Notes: generated by a model from the letters alone, not told the origin. A stretch of DNA of 64,000 nt from Stenotrophomonas bentonitica (GCF_013185915.1 NZ_JAAZUH010000001.1:2108001-2172000); one strand, 5' to 3'. Shown: positions 25,303-34,196, counted from the stretch's first letter. Numbers and translations are program-made.

Positions 25303-26130
25303 ATGTCTCTGGCATCCCGTTTTGCTCCGCAATCCCCGATCCTGCGCTCCGATCGTCCACTCTCGGACGACCGCATTCGTGCCGTCGTTCCGTCGATCTT
25401 CGCCGACGCTCCGCATGGGAGCCGGTCCGATCGGTATGCCTACATACCGACCTCGACCGTGCTGACCAAGCTGCGCCAGGAGGGCTTCGAGCCCTTCATG
25501 GTGTGCCAGACACGCGTGCGCAACGAAGACCGGCGCGAGTACACGAAGCACCTCATCCGACTTCGCCATGCGAGCCAGATCAACGGCGACGAGGCGAACG
25601 AGATCATCCTGCTCAACAGCCACGACGGCACGAGCAGCTATCAGATGCTCGCCGGCATGTTCCGGTTCGTCTGCCACAACGGCCTGGTTTGCGGTGACAC
25701 CACCGCCGACATCCGCGTTCCCCACAAGGGCGACGTGGCCAGCCAGGTGATCGAAGGTGCCTACGGAGTCCTCGAAGGCTTCGAGCGCGTGCAGAACGCG
25801 CGCGATGCGATGCGCACCATCACCCTCGATGAGGGCGAAGCGGAGGTCTTTGCAAACTCCGCGCTCGCACTCAAGTACGACGATCCAGCCAAGTCCACGC
25901 CTGTCACGGAGAGCCAACTGCTGGCACCCCGGCGATGGGACGACCGCAAGAACGACTTGTGGGCCGTCTTCAACCGCGTCCAGGAGAACCTCGTCAAAGG
26001 GGGCCTGAACGGACGCACGGCCAACGGCCGCAATCAGCGCACCCGTCCGGTGCAAGGCATCGACCAGAACCTGCGCCTGAACCGGGCGTTGTGGCTGCTG
26101 GCCGAAGGCATGCGCCAGCTCAAGGCGTGA
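25303..26130 (+). CDS. DUF932-family protein
   Basis: A 275-residue DUF932 (older DUF945) protein, common on plasmids, phages and ICEs. Typical segments are YIPTSTVLTKLRQEGFEPF, LRHASQINGDEANEIILLNSHDGTSSYQM and FRFVCHNGLVCGDT. The molecular role is unknown; anti-restriction and DNA-mimic ideas have been proposed for its surroundings but not shown. AAGGAG precedes the ATG. The gene has its own hairpin after it. Confidence 0.87.
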   Translation: MSLASRFAPQSPILRSDRPLSDDRIRAVVPSIFADAPHGSRSDRYAYIPTSTVLTKLRQEGFEPFMVCQTRVRNEDRREYTKHLIRLRHASQINGDEANEIILLNSHDGTSSYQMLAGMFRFVCHNGLVCGDTTADIRVPHKGDVASQVIEGAYGVLEGFERVQNARDAMRTITLDEGEAEVFANSALALKYDDPAKSTPVTESQLLAPRRWDDRKNDLWAVFNRVQENLVKGGLNGRTANGRNQRTRPVQGIDQNLRLNRALWLLAEGMRQLKA

Positions 26131-26141
26131 TGCCACGCGGA

Positions 26142-26173
26142 CCTCGCCCACCTCGGGCGAGGCCATTTCCTCT
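26142..26173 (+). terminator. Hairpin terminator
   Basis: CCTCGCCC (26142-26149) pairs with GGGCGAGG (26155-26162) around a 5-nt loop, followed by CCATTTCCTCTC. Confidence 0.65.
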
Positions 26174-26224
26174 CATCCACCGGGTGCCGTCGGCGGCCCG
26201 TCATTCATCATCAGGAGAACCATC

Positions 26225-26914
26225 ATGGCAACCCCATCGGCTTCCGAGAAATCGGTTGCGCCCATCGTCGTCCCCGGCCAGCTCACGCTGCGTACCATCC
26301 GCGGCAAGAACGGCCCGTTCACGGTTGGCCGCCTCGCCACGCACCTCGGTACTTTCGAGGTCAAAGACCCGGAGCTGGAGCAGTACCCCGAAGGCAAGTA
26401 CGACGGGGAATTCATCATCAGGTACATCTTCCCGAAGTCCTATCCGGTCGGCGGCGGCATGCGGTTCGAGATCCGTGCCAGCCTCGACGGCATGACGCTC
26501 AACGGCATCGACAAACTCAGCCGCGACGAAGCCCGCAGCTTCGCCACCCAGGACGTCGATCCGCTCGATGAAGAGCAAGGGGCGCAGCCTGCGACAACGC
26601 CGGCCAAGCCGACCAAAGCGTCCAGGCCCGCCAAGCCCGCACCCGTGCAGGCGTCCGCGGACCCGATGGTCGATACCACGCCCTTTGGCGTGGATGCGCC
26701 GCCACCTGCTGAGGCTGCTGCCCCCGGCAGCACCCAAGACGGTGACCCCGCGCTCTTCGGCCTGCTGTGGCCGCTGGGCGAGTCCGTGAAACTGGATTCG
26801 ACCATCGACCGCCGCGCTTTGCGTGCACAGATCGCCCGCCTGGGCGAGCTGGGCTACGCGCTGGACTTCAAGACGCAGGAGTGGAGCCGCCAGGCCGAAC
26901 TGCAACCTGCGTGA
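26225..26914 (+). CDS. DUF3275-family ICE protein
   Basis: A 229-residue DUF3275 protein. The N-terminal domain (about 15-110: GQLTLRTIRGKNGPFTVGRLATHLGTFEVKDPELEQY, YDGEFIIRYIFP) is followed by an Ala/Pro linker (about 120-170) and a C-terminal helical domain (LFGLLWPLGESVKLDSTIDRRALRAQIARLGELGYALDF). It is typical of PFGI-1-type ICEs; function unknown. AGGAG precedes the ATG. Confidence 0.87.
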   Translation: MATPSASEKSVAPIVVPGQLTLRTIRGKNGPFTVGRLATHLGTFEVKDPELEQYPEGKYDGEFIIRYIFPKSYPVGGGMRFEIRASLDGMTLNGIDKLSRDEARSFATQDVDPLDEEQGAQPATTPAKPTKASRPAKPAPVQASADPMVDTTPFGVDAPPPAEAAAPGSTQDGDPALFGLLWPLGESVKLDSTIDRRALRAQIARLGELGYALDFKTQEWSRQAELQPA

Positions 26915-27008
26915 TCGTAGACGCCGCATGCGCGGTGTTCTTCATCCACCCGCCGGGGTTCCTTCCCCATGCGGGGGAGGCCCTGGCCATCTTCTGGAGG
27001 TCTTCATC

Positions 27009-27347
27009 ATGTCCACCATCGCTTGCGATATCCCCCGCTCCGCGCTGGATGAACCCGCGTGGCGGGCTCTCTGCGAGACGGCAGCCGCACAAGCCACCAA
27101 GGGTTGCGGACTGTCTCACGACTACTACGTCGAACGCTTCAGTTCGGCGATCGACGCGCAACTCGGTCGATTGCCGGAAGAACAGCGCGCACAGGCGCTG
27201 AAGATCGCACAGGAATGGGACTACGCAACACCGGCCGAACGGCAGGAAACCCAGGACTGGAATGCGGAGCATGGCTATTGCTCGCATGGGATCGAGTTCG
27301 GCTGCTGTCCGGCCGGTTGTGATCGCGACGATGACGACTGGGACTAA
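27009..27347 (+). CDS. Small protein with Cys-rich acidic C-terminus
   Basis: A 112-residue protein with GGAGG before its ATG. Most of it is helical (YYVERFSSAIDAQLGRLPEEQRAQALKIAQEWDY). The C-terminal 22 residues, CSHGIEFGCCPAGCDRDDDDWD, hold four cysteines and a histidine, likely a small metal site, followed by an Asp-rich end. I do not recognise the family. Hairpin-forming leaders stand on both sides. Confidence 0.75.
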   Translation: MSTIACDIPRSALDEPAWRALCETAAAQATKGCGLSHDYYVERFSSAIDAQLGRLPEEQRAQALKIAQEWDYATPAERQETQDWNAEHGYCSHGIEFGCCPAGCDRDDDDWD

Positions 27348-27453
27348 GGGTAAGGCATAGGTTTTCCTTCGCTGCACCTGCGGCATTCCATCACCCACTG
27401 GGGGTTCTTCCCCACGGGGAGGCCTCCAGCTCAACTTTTCGAGGAGGCCTCTC

Positions 27454-27861
27454 ATGGGCTGGTATTTCTCTCCCCAATCGCGGTCTGAACTGATCGCGGA
27501 ACTGATCGCACCACAGCAGACCGAGCGCGTCAGCGCGAAGGTTATCGCTCACGCATTGCGCGGCAACGTGCTGTGGTCAGTGGTCGAACTGACCGCCAAG
27601 GTCGAAGGTGTGCATCGTGATCTCGCGCCGGGCCAGTCCTTGCGCTACATCCGCTGCGATCTGCTGGAACGCAGCGGCAACCAGTGGGGCTACAAGCCGT
27701 TGGAAGAGTCCATGCACCCGTACTACTACTCGTGCCCGCTGTCCTATCTGGACCTCGCACCGGAGCAGTCCGCCGACTGGCGTGCAGGCGTTCGCGCCTA
27801 CCACGCACGGCGGCGCACACCCACGGCTGTCACGGCTCCCGCCGCGACGCTGATGGCCTGA
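27454..27861 (+). CDS. ICE hypothetical protein
   Basis: A 135-residue protein starting MGWYFSPQSRSELIAELIAP, with a GAGG site before the ATG. The body LWSVVELTAKVEGVHRDLAPGQSLRYIRCDLLERSGNQWGYKPLEESMHPYYYSCP resembles a widespread small plasmid/ICE family of unknown function. It is followed after 16 bp by an 86-residue gene. Confidence 0.78.
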   Translation: MGWYFSPQSRSELIAELIAPQQTERVSAKVIAHALRGNVLWSVVELTAKVEGVHRDLAPGQSLRYIRCDLLERSGNQWGYKPLEESMHPYYYSCPLSYLDLAPEQSADWRAGVRAYHARRRTPTAVTAPAATLMA

Positions 27862-27877
27862 GCCAGGAGGAACCAAC

Positions 27878-28138
27878 ATGGACCCGATCCTGGCTGCGCT
27901 CTCACCCTCGCTGCTGGCACTCGTTGAAGGAAGTTTGTCCAACGACGAAGTGTCCTCCGACGAGGAGATGCTGGAGTACTTCATCAGCAACGGCCTCACC
28001 GAGGAACAGGCACGGCAGGCACTGACCTACCGCGATCAGTACCTCAACAACATCTACCTGGACGGCTTCACGCCGATCACGGCGGTGGACGAGGCGCTTC
28101 ACTTCAACCCGCACACCCGGCAATTCGAGCCGGACTGA
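27878..28138 (+). CDS. Small acidic ICE hypothetical protein
   Basis: An 86-residue acidic protein with AGGAGG before its ATG, 16 bp after the previous gene, so very likely in the same transcript. No domain is recognised. Confidence 0.75.
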   Translation: MDPILAALSPSLLALVEGSLSNDEVSSDEEMLEYFISNGLTEEQARQALTYRDQYLNNIYLDGFTPITAVDEALHFNPHTRQFEPD

Positions 28139-28214
28139 GCGTTTTTCTTCCACCCCCTGGGGCAGTACTTGCCCCAGCGGGCGGTGCTGTTCCCGTTAAT
28201 CCGAGGACACCACC

Positions 28215-28865
28215 ATGCTCGCAAACACTTCTTCCACCACGCTGTACCGCATCGACGAATGCCCGGACGTGATGGCCGACGCTTGCGTCGGCGATGACCA
28301 GGGCAACCTGATCTTCCTGTCCATCTGGGCGCGCGACACCGCCGTCCAGCAGTTCCTGGCTCGCCTGACCCTCGGGCGCGACGAGCAGGGACTGGACCAG
28401 TTCCACATCATCACCGACCAGGGCGGCAGCGTCCCGGTGTTCATCGGCAACGTCGATCGCCTGGAAAAGCGCGTCACGCGCGCCTATCGGCGAACGCTGT
28501 TCGGTTCGCTGTCCAACGTGTGGCTGTTCGACCGCCGCTGCGTCAAGCCCGACAAGGCCAACGCCAGCGCACTGGCACTGCTGCCGCGCGACAGCGCCCA
28601 CCGGCTCGACCGCCTGTGGATGCTGGTGCGGGACACCTGCCCATTGCCGCTGCTCGACCACTGGCGCGAGACCGTGCTGGAACTGCTGCAAAGCCGCGAG
28701 ATGCTGGCCCGCCTTCCGTTCGCCCTCGGGCCGCTGGAAGGCCATCGGCTAGCCATCGACGTGCCGGCGCTGACCTTGGCGCTGGGTTCGCTGATCCGCA
28801 GTGATGTGCTCACCGCCTATCCATACCCGGCCAAGATCTGGACGCCGGAAGTGGTAGCGGCCTGA
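28215..28865 (+). CDS. ICE hypothetical protein
   Basis: A 216-residue soluble protein. The N-terminal part (ADACVGDDQGNLIFLSIWARDTAVQQFLARLTLG) and the central RLEKRVTRAYRRTLFGSLSNVWLFDRRCVKPD are conserved-looking, but I cannot assign a family. A strong hairpin with a short T-stretch follows its stop. Confidence 0.78.
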   Translation: MLANTSSTTLYRIDECPDVMADACVGDDQGNLIFLSIWARDTAVQQFLARLTLGRDEQGLDQFHIITDQGGSVPVFIGNVDRLEKRVTRAYRRTLFGSLSNVWLFDRRCVKPDKANASALALLPRDSAHRLDRLWMLVRDTCPLPLLDHWRETVLELLQSREMLARLPFALGPLEGHRLAIDVPALTLALGSLIRSDVLTAYPYPAKIWTPEVVAA

Positions 28866-28871
28866 CCCACC

Positions 28872-28906
28872 CACGGAGGCACGCCTTGGCGTGCTTCCGT
28901 GTTTCC
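28872..28906 (+). terminator. Long hairpin terminator
   Basis: A stem of 13 pairs including one G-T (28872-28884 with 28889-28901) around a short CTTG loop, followed by TTTCC. It stands between the 216-residue gene and the methylase gene. Confidence 0.75.
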
Positions 28907-28929
28907 TCCCCGCCAACCAGGAGACTTCC

Positions 28930-30039
28930 ATGGCCCTCATGTTCCCGCGGCTCGCCCGCAATTTCGCTAAGAACGGTTACTACCCGACTGACGAACCCAC
29001 GCTCGAAAGAGCCCTCAACGCACTGATGCCCAGCGACGGGCCCATGTGCATCCTCGATCCCTGCGCCGGCGAAGGCGTGGCGATCGCCGAAGCCGCCCAT
29101 GCCCTCGGGCGCGAGCAGGCCAAGGCGTTCGCGGTCGAGTTCGACGCGGAGCGGGCACGCCATGCCCGCGGCCTGGTCGATCACTGCCTGCACGCGGACC
29201 TGATGGACACGATGGTCTCCAAGCAGTCGTTCGGGCTGCTCTGGCTCAACCCGCCGTATGGCGACTTGTCCAAGGACGTCAACGGCAACATCGGCTATCA
29301 GGGCCAGGGCCGTGCCCGCCTCGAAAAGCTGTTCTATCAGCGTTCGCTGTCGCTGTTGCAGTACGGCGGCGTGCTGGTCTTCATCGTCCCCGCCTACGTG
29401 CTCGATGCGGAGCTGGTCGGCTGGCTGACACGCCACTACACGGACCTGCGCATCTACCGAGCGGTGGAGACGCAGTTCAAGCAGGTGGTGATCTTCGGCC
29501 GAAGGGTGCGACAGCGTGAACAGGCTCCCGATGGCGTCAAGGCCGTGCGCAATCTGCTGCTGCAGGTTGGGCTTGGCGAAGTCGAAGCCGAGGAGCTGCC
29601 GAGCGATTGGCCGTTCCTGCCGTACATCGTCCCCGCCAGTCCGGCCGAGCCGGAGCATTTCTTCCGCGTGACGATGGAGCCGGAGCAGTTCGCCGATGAA
29701 GTCGGCCGGCTGCAAGGCCTCTGGCCGTCGCTGGACACGCACCTGGGGGCCGCGCAGCAGTCGCTGCGTCCGCCGGCGCGTGCCTTGTCCCACTGGCATC
29801 TCGCCCTGGCTCTGGCCGCGGGTGCGATCTCGGGGGTTGTGCGCTCCAAGACCGGGCGCGTGCTCGTCGTCAAAGGTGACACCCACAAGGACAAGACGCT
29901 CCAGCGGGAATTCACCGAACGCGAAGACGGCTCGATCGCCGAGACCCGCATCCTCACCGACAAGTTTGTTCCCGTCATCCGCGCATGGGACATGACGCCT
30001 GGCTCCCCGACACGGGGCGAGGTGCTGACCATCCGCTAA
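28930..30039 (+). CDS. DUF6094-type N6-adenine methyltransferase-like protein
   Basis: A 369-residue class I SAM-dependent methyltransferase fold. Motif I is ILDPCAGEG (about residues 40-48) and the catalytic motif IV is NPPYGD (about 107-112), the pattern of amino-methyltransferases acting on adenine in DNA. Residues 120-160 (RLEKLFYQRSLSLLQYGGVLVFIVP) complete the domain. The C-terminal third is family-specific. AGGAG precedes the ATG. No restriction endonuclease partner is adjacent; the SNF2-type helicase lies 0.9 kb downstream. DNA modification for anti-restriction is an inference. Confidence 0.83.
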   Translation: MALMFPRLARNFAKNGYYPTDEPTLERALNALMPSDGPMCILDPCAGEGVAIAEAAHALGREQAKAFAVEFDAERARHARGLVDHCLHADLMDTMVSKQSFGLLWLNPPYGDLSKDVNGNIGYQGQGRARLEKLFYQRSLSLLQYGGVLVFIVPAYVLDAELVGWLTRHYTDLRIYRAVETQFKQVVIFGRRVRQREQAPDGVKAVRNLLLQVGLGEVEAEELPSDWPFLPYIVPASPAEPEHFFRVTMEPEQFADEVGRLQGLWPSLDTHLGAAQQSLRPPARALSHWHLALALAAGAISGVVRSKTGRVLVVKGDTHKDKTLQREFTEREDGSIAETRILTDKFVPVIRAWDMTPGSPTRGEVLTIR

Positions 30040-30088
30040 TCCCCCGGACGCCTGACGTCCCGCTGCACTTCATCGAAGGAGAAACACC

Positions 30089-30409
30089 ATGTTCCCCAAT
30101 CCGTTCAAGCGGCCCGCGCCGCACAAGCAACCCTTGTTCGCACCGGCCTCGTTGCAGTTGAGCGAGAAGGTGCATTGGCTGGCCCGCCGAGGTCTCATCG
30201 ATCCCTTGTCCTATGTGCAGCGCCACGTGCGCGGCGACTGGGGCGAGATCGACGAGGCCACCCGCCAGGCCAACGATGTCGCACTCGATCAGGACAACCT
30301 GATGATCTCCCAGTACCGGATCACGCCGGAACTGGTGTTGATCGTGAAGACCAGCGAAGACCACCAGACCACGGTGGTCCAGCTTCCCGAAGAGCGCGAC
30401 CTGATCTGA
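30089..30409 (+). CDS. Small RGDWG-motif protein, first of a tandem pair
   Basis: A 106-residue protein of a small family widespread on ICEs and plasmids, marked by RGLIDPLSYVQRHVRGDWGEI and a C-terminal strand VLIVKTSEDHQTTVVQLPEE. Annotations calling such proteins restriction subunits are not supported by sequence. It shares its whole layout with the gene at 30495, so the two arose by duplication. AAGGAG precedes the ATG. Confidence 0.8.
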   Translation: MFPNPFKRPAPHKQPLFAPASLQLSEKVHWLARRGLIDPLSYVQRHVRGDWGEIDEATRQANDVALDQDNLMISQYRITPELVLIVKTSEDHQTTVVQLPEERDLI

Positions 30410-30494
30410 AGGCACCGCCTCGTCATCCCATCCACCTGACGGAGCCACTTCACTCCGCCAGGGGTGTCGTGGCTCAATAACCAAGGAGGAGCCC

Positions 30495-30800
30495 ATGGCA
30501 TCGCATCGCATCGAAACCTACTGCCAGAGGCTGGCGTTCCCCATCGGGGCGCTTATCTTCAGCAGAGCCGTTGACCGCCTGGTCCGCGCGGGTCGCCTCG
30601 ACCCAATCCCGTACTTCAGGCGCCACACCCGTGGCGACTGGGGAGACGTCAACGTCCAGCAATGGCAGGCCAACAGCACCGCGCTTCAATCAGGTGCTTC
30701 GCTGGAGTCGCACTACGTGATCCACCCAGGGCTGGCCATTCGCATCGTTACCGACGCGCAGCGCAGCGCCACCGTCATCGTGTTGCCGTCCGAGGACTGA
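30495..30800 (+). CDS. Small RGDWG-motif protein, second of a tandem pair
   Basis: A 101-residue paralogue of the preceding protein, with GRLDPIPYFRRHTRGDWGDV and a C-terminal IRIVTDAQRSATVIVLPSED. AAGGAGGA precedes the ATG. The 85-bp gap between the pair holds a CCTGACGGAG/CTCCG-CAGG hairpin. Function unknown. Confidence 0.8.
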   Translation: MASHRIETYCQRLAFPIGALIFSRAVDRLVRAGRLDPIPYFRRHTRGDWGDVNVQQWQANSTALQSGASLESHYVIHPGLAIRIVTDAQRSATVIVLPSED

Positions 30801-30873
30801 GCACGGTTCACTCGCAGGCCACCCAGGCCCGCACCTTCAACCTTCGGCCACGCGCCGATTCTCTTCCCACTCC

Positions 30874-30920
30874 GGGGCATGCCATAGCCCCGTTGGGGGT
30901 GGTGCATGCCCCATTTTCTT
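30874..30920 (+). other. Large leader hairpin before the helicase gene
   Basis: GGGGCATGC (30874-30882) pairs with GCATGCCCC (30904-30912) and encloses an inner CCCC/GGGG helix. ATTTTCTTT follows, and the ribosome binding site TTGGAG lies just beyond. It could terminate upstream transcripts or attenuate the helicase gene. Confidence 0.6.
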
Positions 30921-30932
30921 TGGAGCATCACC

Positions 30933-33212
30933 ATGTCCCTCGATCTCGACACCACTACCGCTGAAGCCACACCCGTGCAGGGCGAACTGCTCGACGCGGA
31001 ATCCAACCCTCTGACCCTGAGCCTTCAGGATTTCGTTGGCGAGTTCGGCGACGAACTGCTCGACGCCCTCAACAGCGCCAATCCGCCGGTCTATACCGGC
31101 CAACCGCAGGCGCACCGGCAACTCATCGTCGCCAGCCTCAAGCGCAAGCTGTTCCCGGCCCAGGCCGAAGTCGTCCACGCTGCTGCCGAGCTGCTGATCG
31201 ACCGTGGCGAACGCGCCGCGATCGTCAACGGCGAGATGGGTTGCGGGAAGACGACCGTCGGCATCGCCACGGCTGTCGTGCTCAACGCCGAAGGCTACCG
31301 CCGCACTCTGGTGCTTTCGCCACCGCACCTGGTTTACAAGTGGCGGCGCGAGATCCAGGAGACGGTAGCGGGCGCCAAAGTGTGGGTGCTCAACGGGCCG
31401 GATACGCTCGTCAAGCTCATCAAGCTGCGTGAGCAGTTGGGTGTCCAGCCCACGGGTCAGGAGTTCTTCGTCCTGGGCCGCGTGAGGATGCGGATGGGCT
31501 TCCACTGGAAGCCCGTTTTCACCACGCGGCGCACCCGCCACGGCGACGTGGCAGCGTGCCCGGACTGCGGCACGGTCATCACCGACCTCGACGGCGAGCC
31601 GGTCAACCCGGTCGCGCTCGAAGCCGAGGAATCCCGCAGGAAGTGCGGCCATTGCGCTGCGCCCCTGTGGACACTGATCCGCCCGCGCAGCCTGTCCGGC
31701 AGCGACCAGTCCTCGGCCGTGCTCAAAGCCTTGAAGCGCATCCCGACGATCGGGGAAGTCACCGCGCAGAAGCTGATGCAGAAGTTCGGCGACGGCTTCC
31801 TGGCCTCGATGCTCGGCGACAACATTCACGAGTTCATCAACCTCATGGATGGCAACGGCGAGCTGGTGTTTTCCGACCGTCAAGCCACGCGCATGGAACG
31901 TGCGATGGCCAACATGGAGTTCGGCTTTGGCGAGGGCGGCTATCAACCGTCCGAGTTCATCAAGCGCTACCTGCCGCAAGGCACGTTCGACCTGCTCATC
32001 GCCGACGAGGCCCACGAGTACAAGAACGGCGGCAGCGCCCAGGGCCAGGCCATGGGCGTGCTGGCGGCGAAGGCTCGCAAGACCTTGCTGCTGACCGGCA
32101 CGTTGATGGGCGGCTACGGCGACGATCTGTTCTACCTGCTGTTCCGAGCCCTTCCCGGGCGGATGATCGAAGACGGCTATCGCCCGACCACGAGCGGCAG
32201 CATGACCTCGGCCGCGATGGCGTTCATGCGCGATCACGGTGTCCTGAAGGACATTTATTCCGAGAGCACCGGGACGGCGCACAAGACCGCGAAAGGCACG
32301 AAAGTCAGTGTCAGAACGGTCAAGGCCCCGGGCTTCGGCCCGAAGGGTGTGCTGCGCTGCATCCTGCCGTTCACGATCTTCCTCAAGCTCAGAGACATCG
32401 GCGGCAATGTCCTGCCGCCGTATGACGAAGAGTTTCGTGAAGTCGCGATGGACACGGCGCAAGCCGCGGCCTACCGCGATCTGGCAGGTCGGCTGACCGC
32501 GGAGCTGAAACAGGCTCTGGCGCGACGCGATACTACCTTGCTCGGTGTAGTCCTCAATGTGCTGCTGGCCTGGCCGGATTGCTGCTTCCGGTCGGAGACC
32601 GTTGTGCATCCGCGTACGCGCAACACCCTGGCGTTTGTCCCGGCTCAGTTCAACGAGTTCGAGATCAGCCCCAAGGAGCGTGAGCTGATCGACATCTGCA
32701 GGGAAGAGAAAGCACAGGGCCGCAAGGTTCTGGCCTACACCGTCTATACCGGCACGCGCGACACGACTAGCCGGTTGAAGGTATTGCTGGAGCAGGAAGG
32801 CTTCAAAGTGGCGGTACTGCGCGCAAGCGTGGATGCCAGCCGCCGCGAGGACTGGATCGCCGAGCAGTTGGACCGTGGCATCGACGTGCTCATCACCAAT
32901 CCGGAGCTTGTCAAGACGGGATTGGACCTGTTGGAGTTTCCGACGATCGTGTTCATGCAGTCGGGCTACAACGTGTATTCGCTCCAGCAGGCGGCACGCC
33001 GCTCTTGGCGTATCGGGCAGAAGCTGTCCGTGCGCGTGATGTACCTGGGCTACGCCGGCTCCTCGCAGATGACCTGCCTGGAGCTGATGGCCAAGAAGAT
33101 CATGGTCTCGCAGTCCACTTCGGGCGATGTACCCGAATCGGGGCTCGATGTCCTGAACCAGGATGGTGATTCCGTGGAGGTCGCATTGGCCCGGCAATTG
33201 GTAACTGCGTGA
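30933..33212 (+). CDS. SNF2/DEAD-like superfamily 2 helicase
   Basis: A 759-residue SF2 ATPase. Motif I is GEMGCGKTT (about 99-107), motif II is ADEAHEY (about 356-362), and the second RecA domain includes ITNPELVKTGLDLLEF and the SNF2-like motif VI QQAARRSWRIGQ (about 687-698). Two CxxC pairs (CPDCG near 209, CGHC near 237) form a likely zinc insertion. A putative HhH-like stretch IPTIGEVTAQKLMQKFG follows. It is a recurrent gene of this ICE class; role unknown, possibly DNA remodelling in transfer or anti-defence. TTGGAG precedes the ATG. Confidence 0.88.
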   Translation: MSLDLDTTTAEATPVQGELLDAESNPLTLSLQDFVGEFGDELLDALNSANPPVYTGQPQAHRQLIVASLKRKLFPAQAEVVHAAAELLIDRGERAAIVNGEMGCGKTTVGIATAVVLNAEGYRRTLVLSPPHLVYKWRREIQETVAGAKVWVLNGPDTLVKLIKLREQLGVQPTGQEFFVLGRVRMRMGFHWKPVFTTRRTRHGDVAACPDCGTVITDLDGEPVNPVALEAEESRRKCGHCAAPLWTLIRPRSLSGSDQSSAVLKALKRIPTIGEVTAQKLMQKFGDGFLASMLGDNIHEFINLMDGNGELVFSDRQATRMERAMANMEFGFGEGGYQPSEFIKRYLPQGTFDLLIADEAHEYKNGGSAQGQAMGVLAAKARKTLLLTGTLMGGYGDDLFYLLFRALPGRMIEDGYRPTTSGSMTSAAMAFMRDHGVLKDIYSESTGTAHKTAKGTKVSVRTVKAPGFGPKGVLRCILPFTIFLKLRDIGGNVLPPYDEEFREVAMDTAQAAAYRDLAGRLTAELKQALARRDTTLLGVVLNVLLAWPDCCFRSETVVHPRTRNTLAFVPAQFNEFEISPKERELIDICREEKAQGRKVLAYTVYTGTRDTTSRLKVLLEQEGFKVAVLRASVDASRREDWIAEQLDRGIDVLITNPELVKTGLDLLEFPTIVFMQSGYNVYSLQQAARRSWRIGQKLSVRVMYLGYAGSSQMTCLELMAKKIMVSQSTSGDVPESGLDVLNQDGDSVEVALARQLVTA

Positions 33213-33221
33213 TCTGCTGTC

Positions 33222-33255
33222 TGCCGGCATCCTTTCGGGGGTGCCGGCATTTTTC
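33222..33255 (+). terminator. Strong rho-independent terminator
   Basis: TGCCGGCATCC (33222-33232) pairs with GGGTGCCGGCA (33239-33249), including one T-G pair, and is followed by TTTTTC. It ends the ICE accessory series and marks the left edge of defence island 1. Confidence 0.88.
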
Positions 33256-33350
33256 TAGGAAATTGCTGCTCGGAGGATTCGATCACCGCCCCGCTCCCAG
33301 CGCGGGGAAGGCTAAACTGATTAGACAATACCGAGATTCAAGGAGGCACT

Positions 33351-34130
33351 GTGGCTATGGTGATCGAAGCAGCATATGCAGATGGTACTGGTGCAGCCAA
33401 CGCACTGCATATGTCTCAGGCGCAGTGGGAAGAGTTGCAACGGGCGTACTGCGTCGGTGATCTGCTGATGCCTTGCTGCAACGCTCCAGCGATTCCCAAG
33501 GTTAGTGCTAATGGGTACCCCTTCTTTGCGCATCTAGGAGGTGCGTGCAGTACTTCCGAAGAAAGCCAATGGCACCTGGCGGCCAAGATACTTGTGCGCA
33601 GCGTGCTTGAAGATCTTGGATGCCGTGCCTCGGTTGAAATGCCGGGTTCGGGTGATGCAGGTCGCTGGCAGGCTGATGTCTGGGGTGAGCGCAATGGGGT
33701 TAGGTTGGCTGTCGAGATCCAAAGATCGTATCAGTCGCTCCGTGACTACCGTAAACGCCAAGAGCGGTACCGCGAGGCGGGCGTCAAGTCTCTTTGGTTG
33801 CTGCGGCAGGAGCGATATAGCACACTCACCAAGAGCATGGGAAAGGAGCGTCTGCGCACCGAGTTTGGGGGCAAGTTCCCTTCGGCCGGCCACTTCGGCC
33901 CGTGCCTTTCTGACCTGCCGGTCGCGATGCTTGAGCTAGATCCGGCCCCAACGGTCAAGGGTGCCGGATTCTTCAACGCAACCCTTCCAAACATACTTGA
34001 AGCAGTGCTTAGTGAGCGCTTTCTTTGCATCAACGGTCTATGGTGTATCGATAACCTAGACTCGATGAATAACGCCGCCAGACTCTCGCGCGAGCGTTTT
34101 GCAGCCAATCGCTTGGCTGCAAAGATGTAG
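33351..34130 (+). CDS. CoiA-like competence/nuclease protein
   Basis: A 259-residue protein resembling CoiA, the competence-associated protein with a restriction-endonuclease-like fold. The core YPFFAHLGGACSTSEESQWHLAAKILVRSVLEDLG is followed by WQADVWGERNGVRLAVEIQRSYQS, where Asp and the E-x-Q pair take the place of PD-(D/E)XK residues. An N-terminal CC pair (LMPCCNAPAIPK) suggests a zinc site. AGGAGG lies 4 nt before the GTG start; an ATG at 33357 is an alternative. It has lower G+C than the backbone and converges on the Gabija-type genes. Confidence 0.78.
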   Translation: MAMVIEAAYADGTGAANALHMSQAQWEELQRAYCVGDLLMPCCNAPAIPKVSANGYPFFAHLGGACSTSEESQWHLAAKILVRSVLEDLGCRASVEMPGSGDAGRWQADVWGERNGVRLAVEIQRSYQSLRDYRKRQERYREAGVKSLWLLRQERYSTLTKSMGKERLRTEFGGKFPSAGHFGPCLSDLPVAMLELDPAPTVKGAGFFNATLPNILEAVLSERFLCINGLWCIDNLDSMNNAARLSRERFAANRLAAKM

Positions 34131-34196
34131 CTCGACTGTGGTGTTGCTCGACATGCGCCGACGCAGCACCGACACTCCAGATTCCCTGGTTCACAC

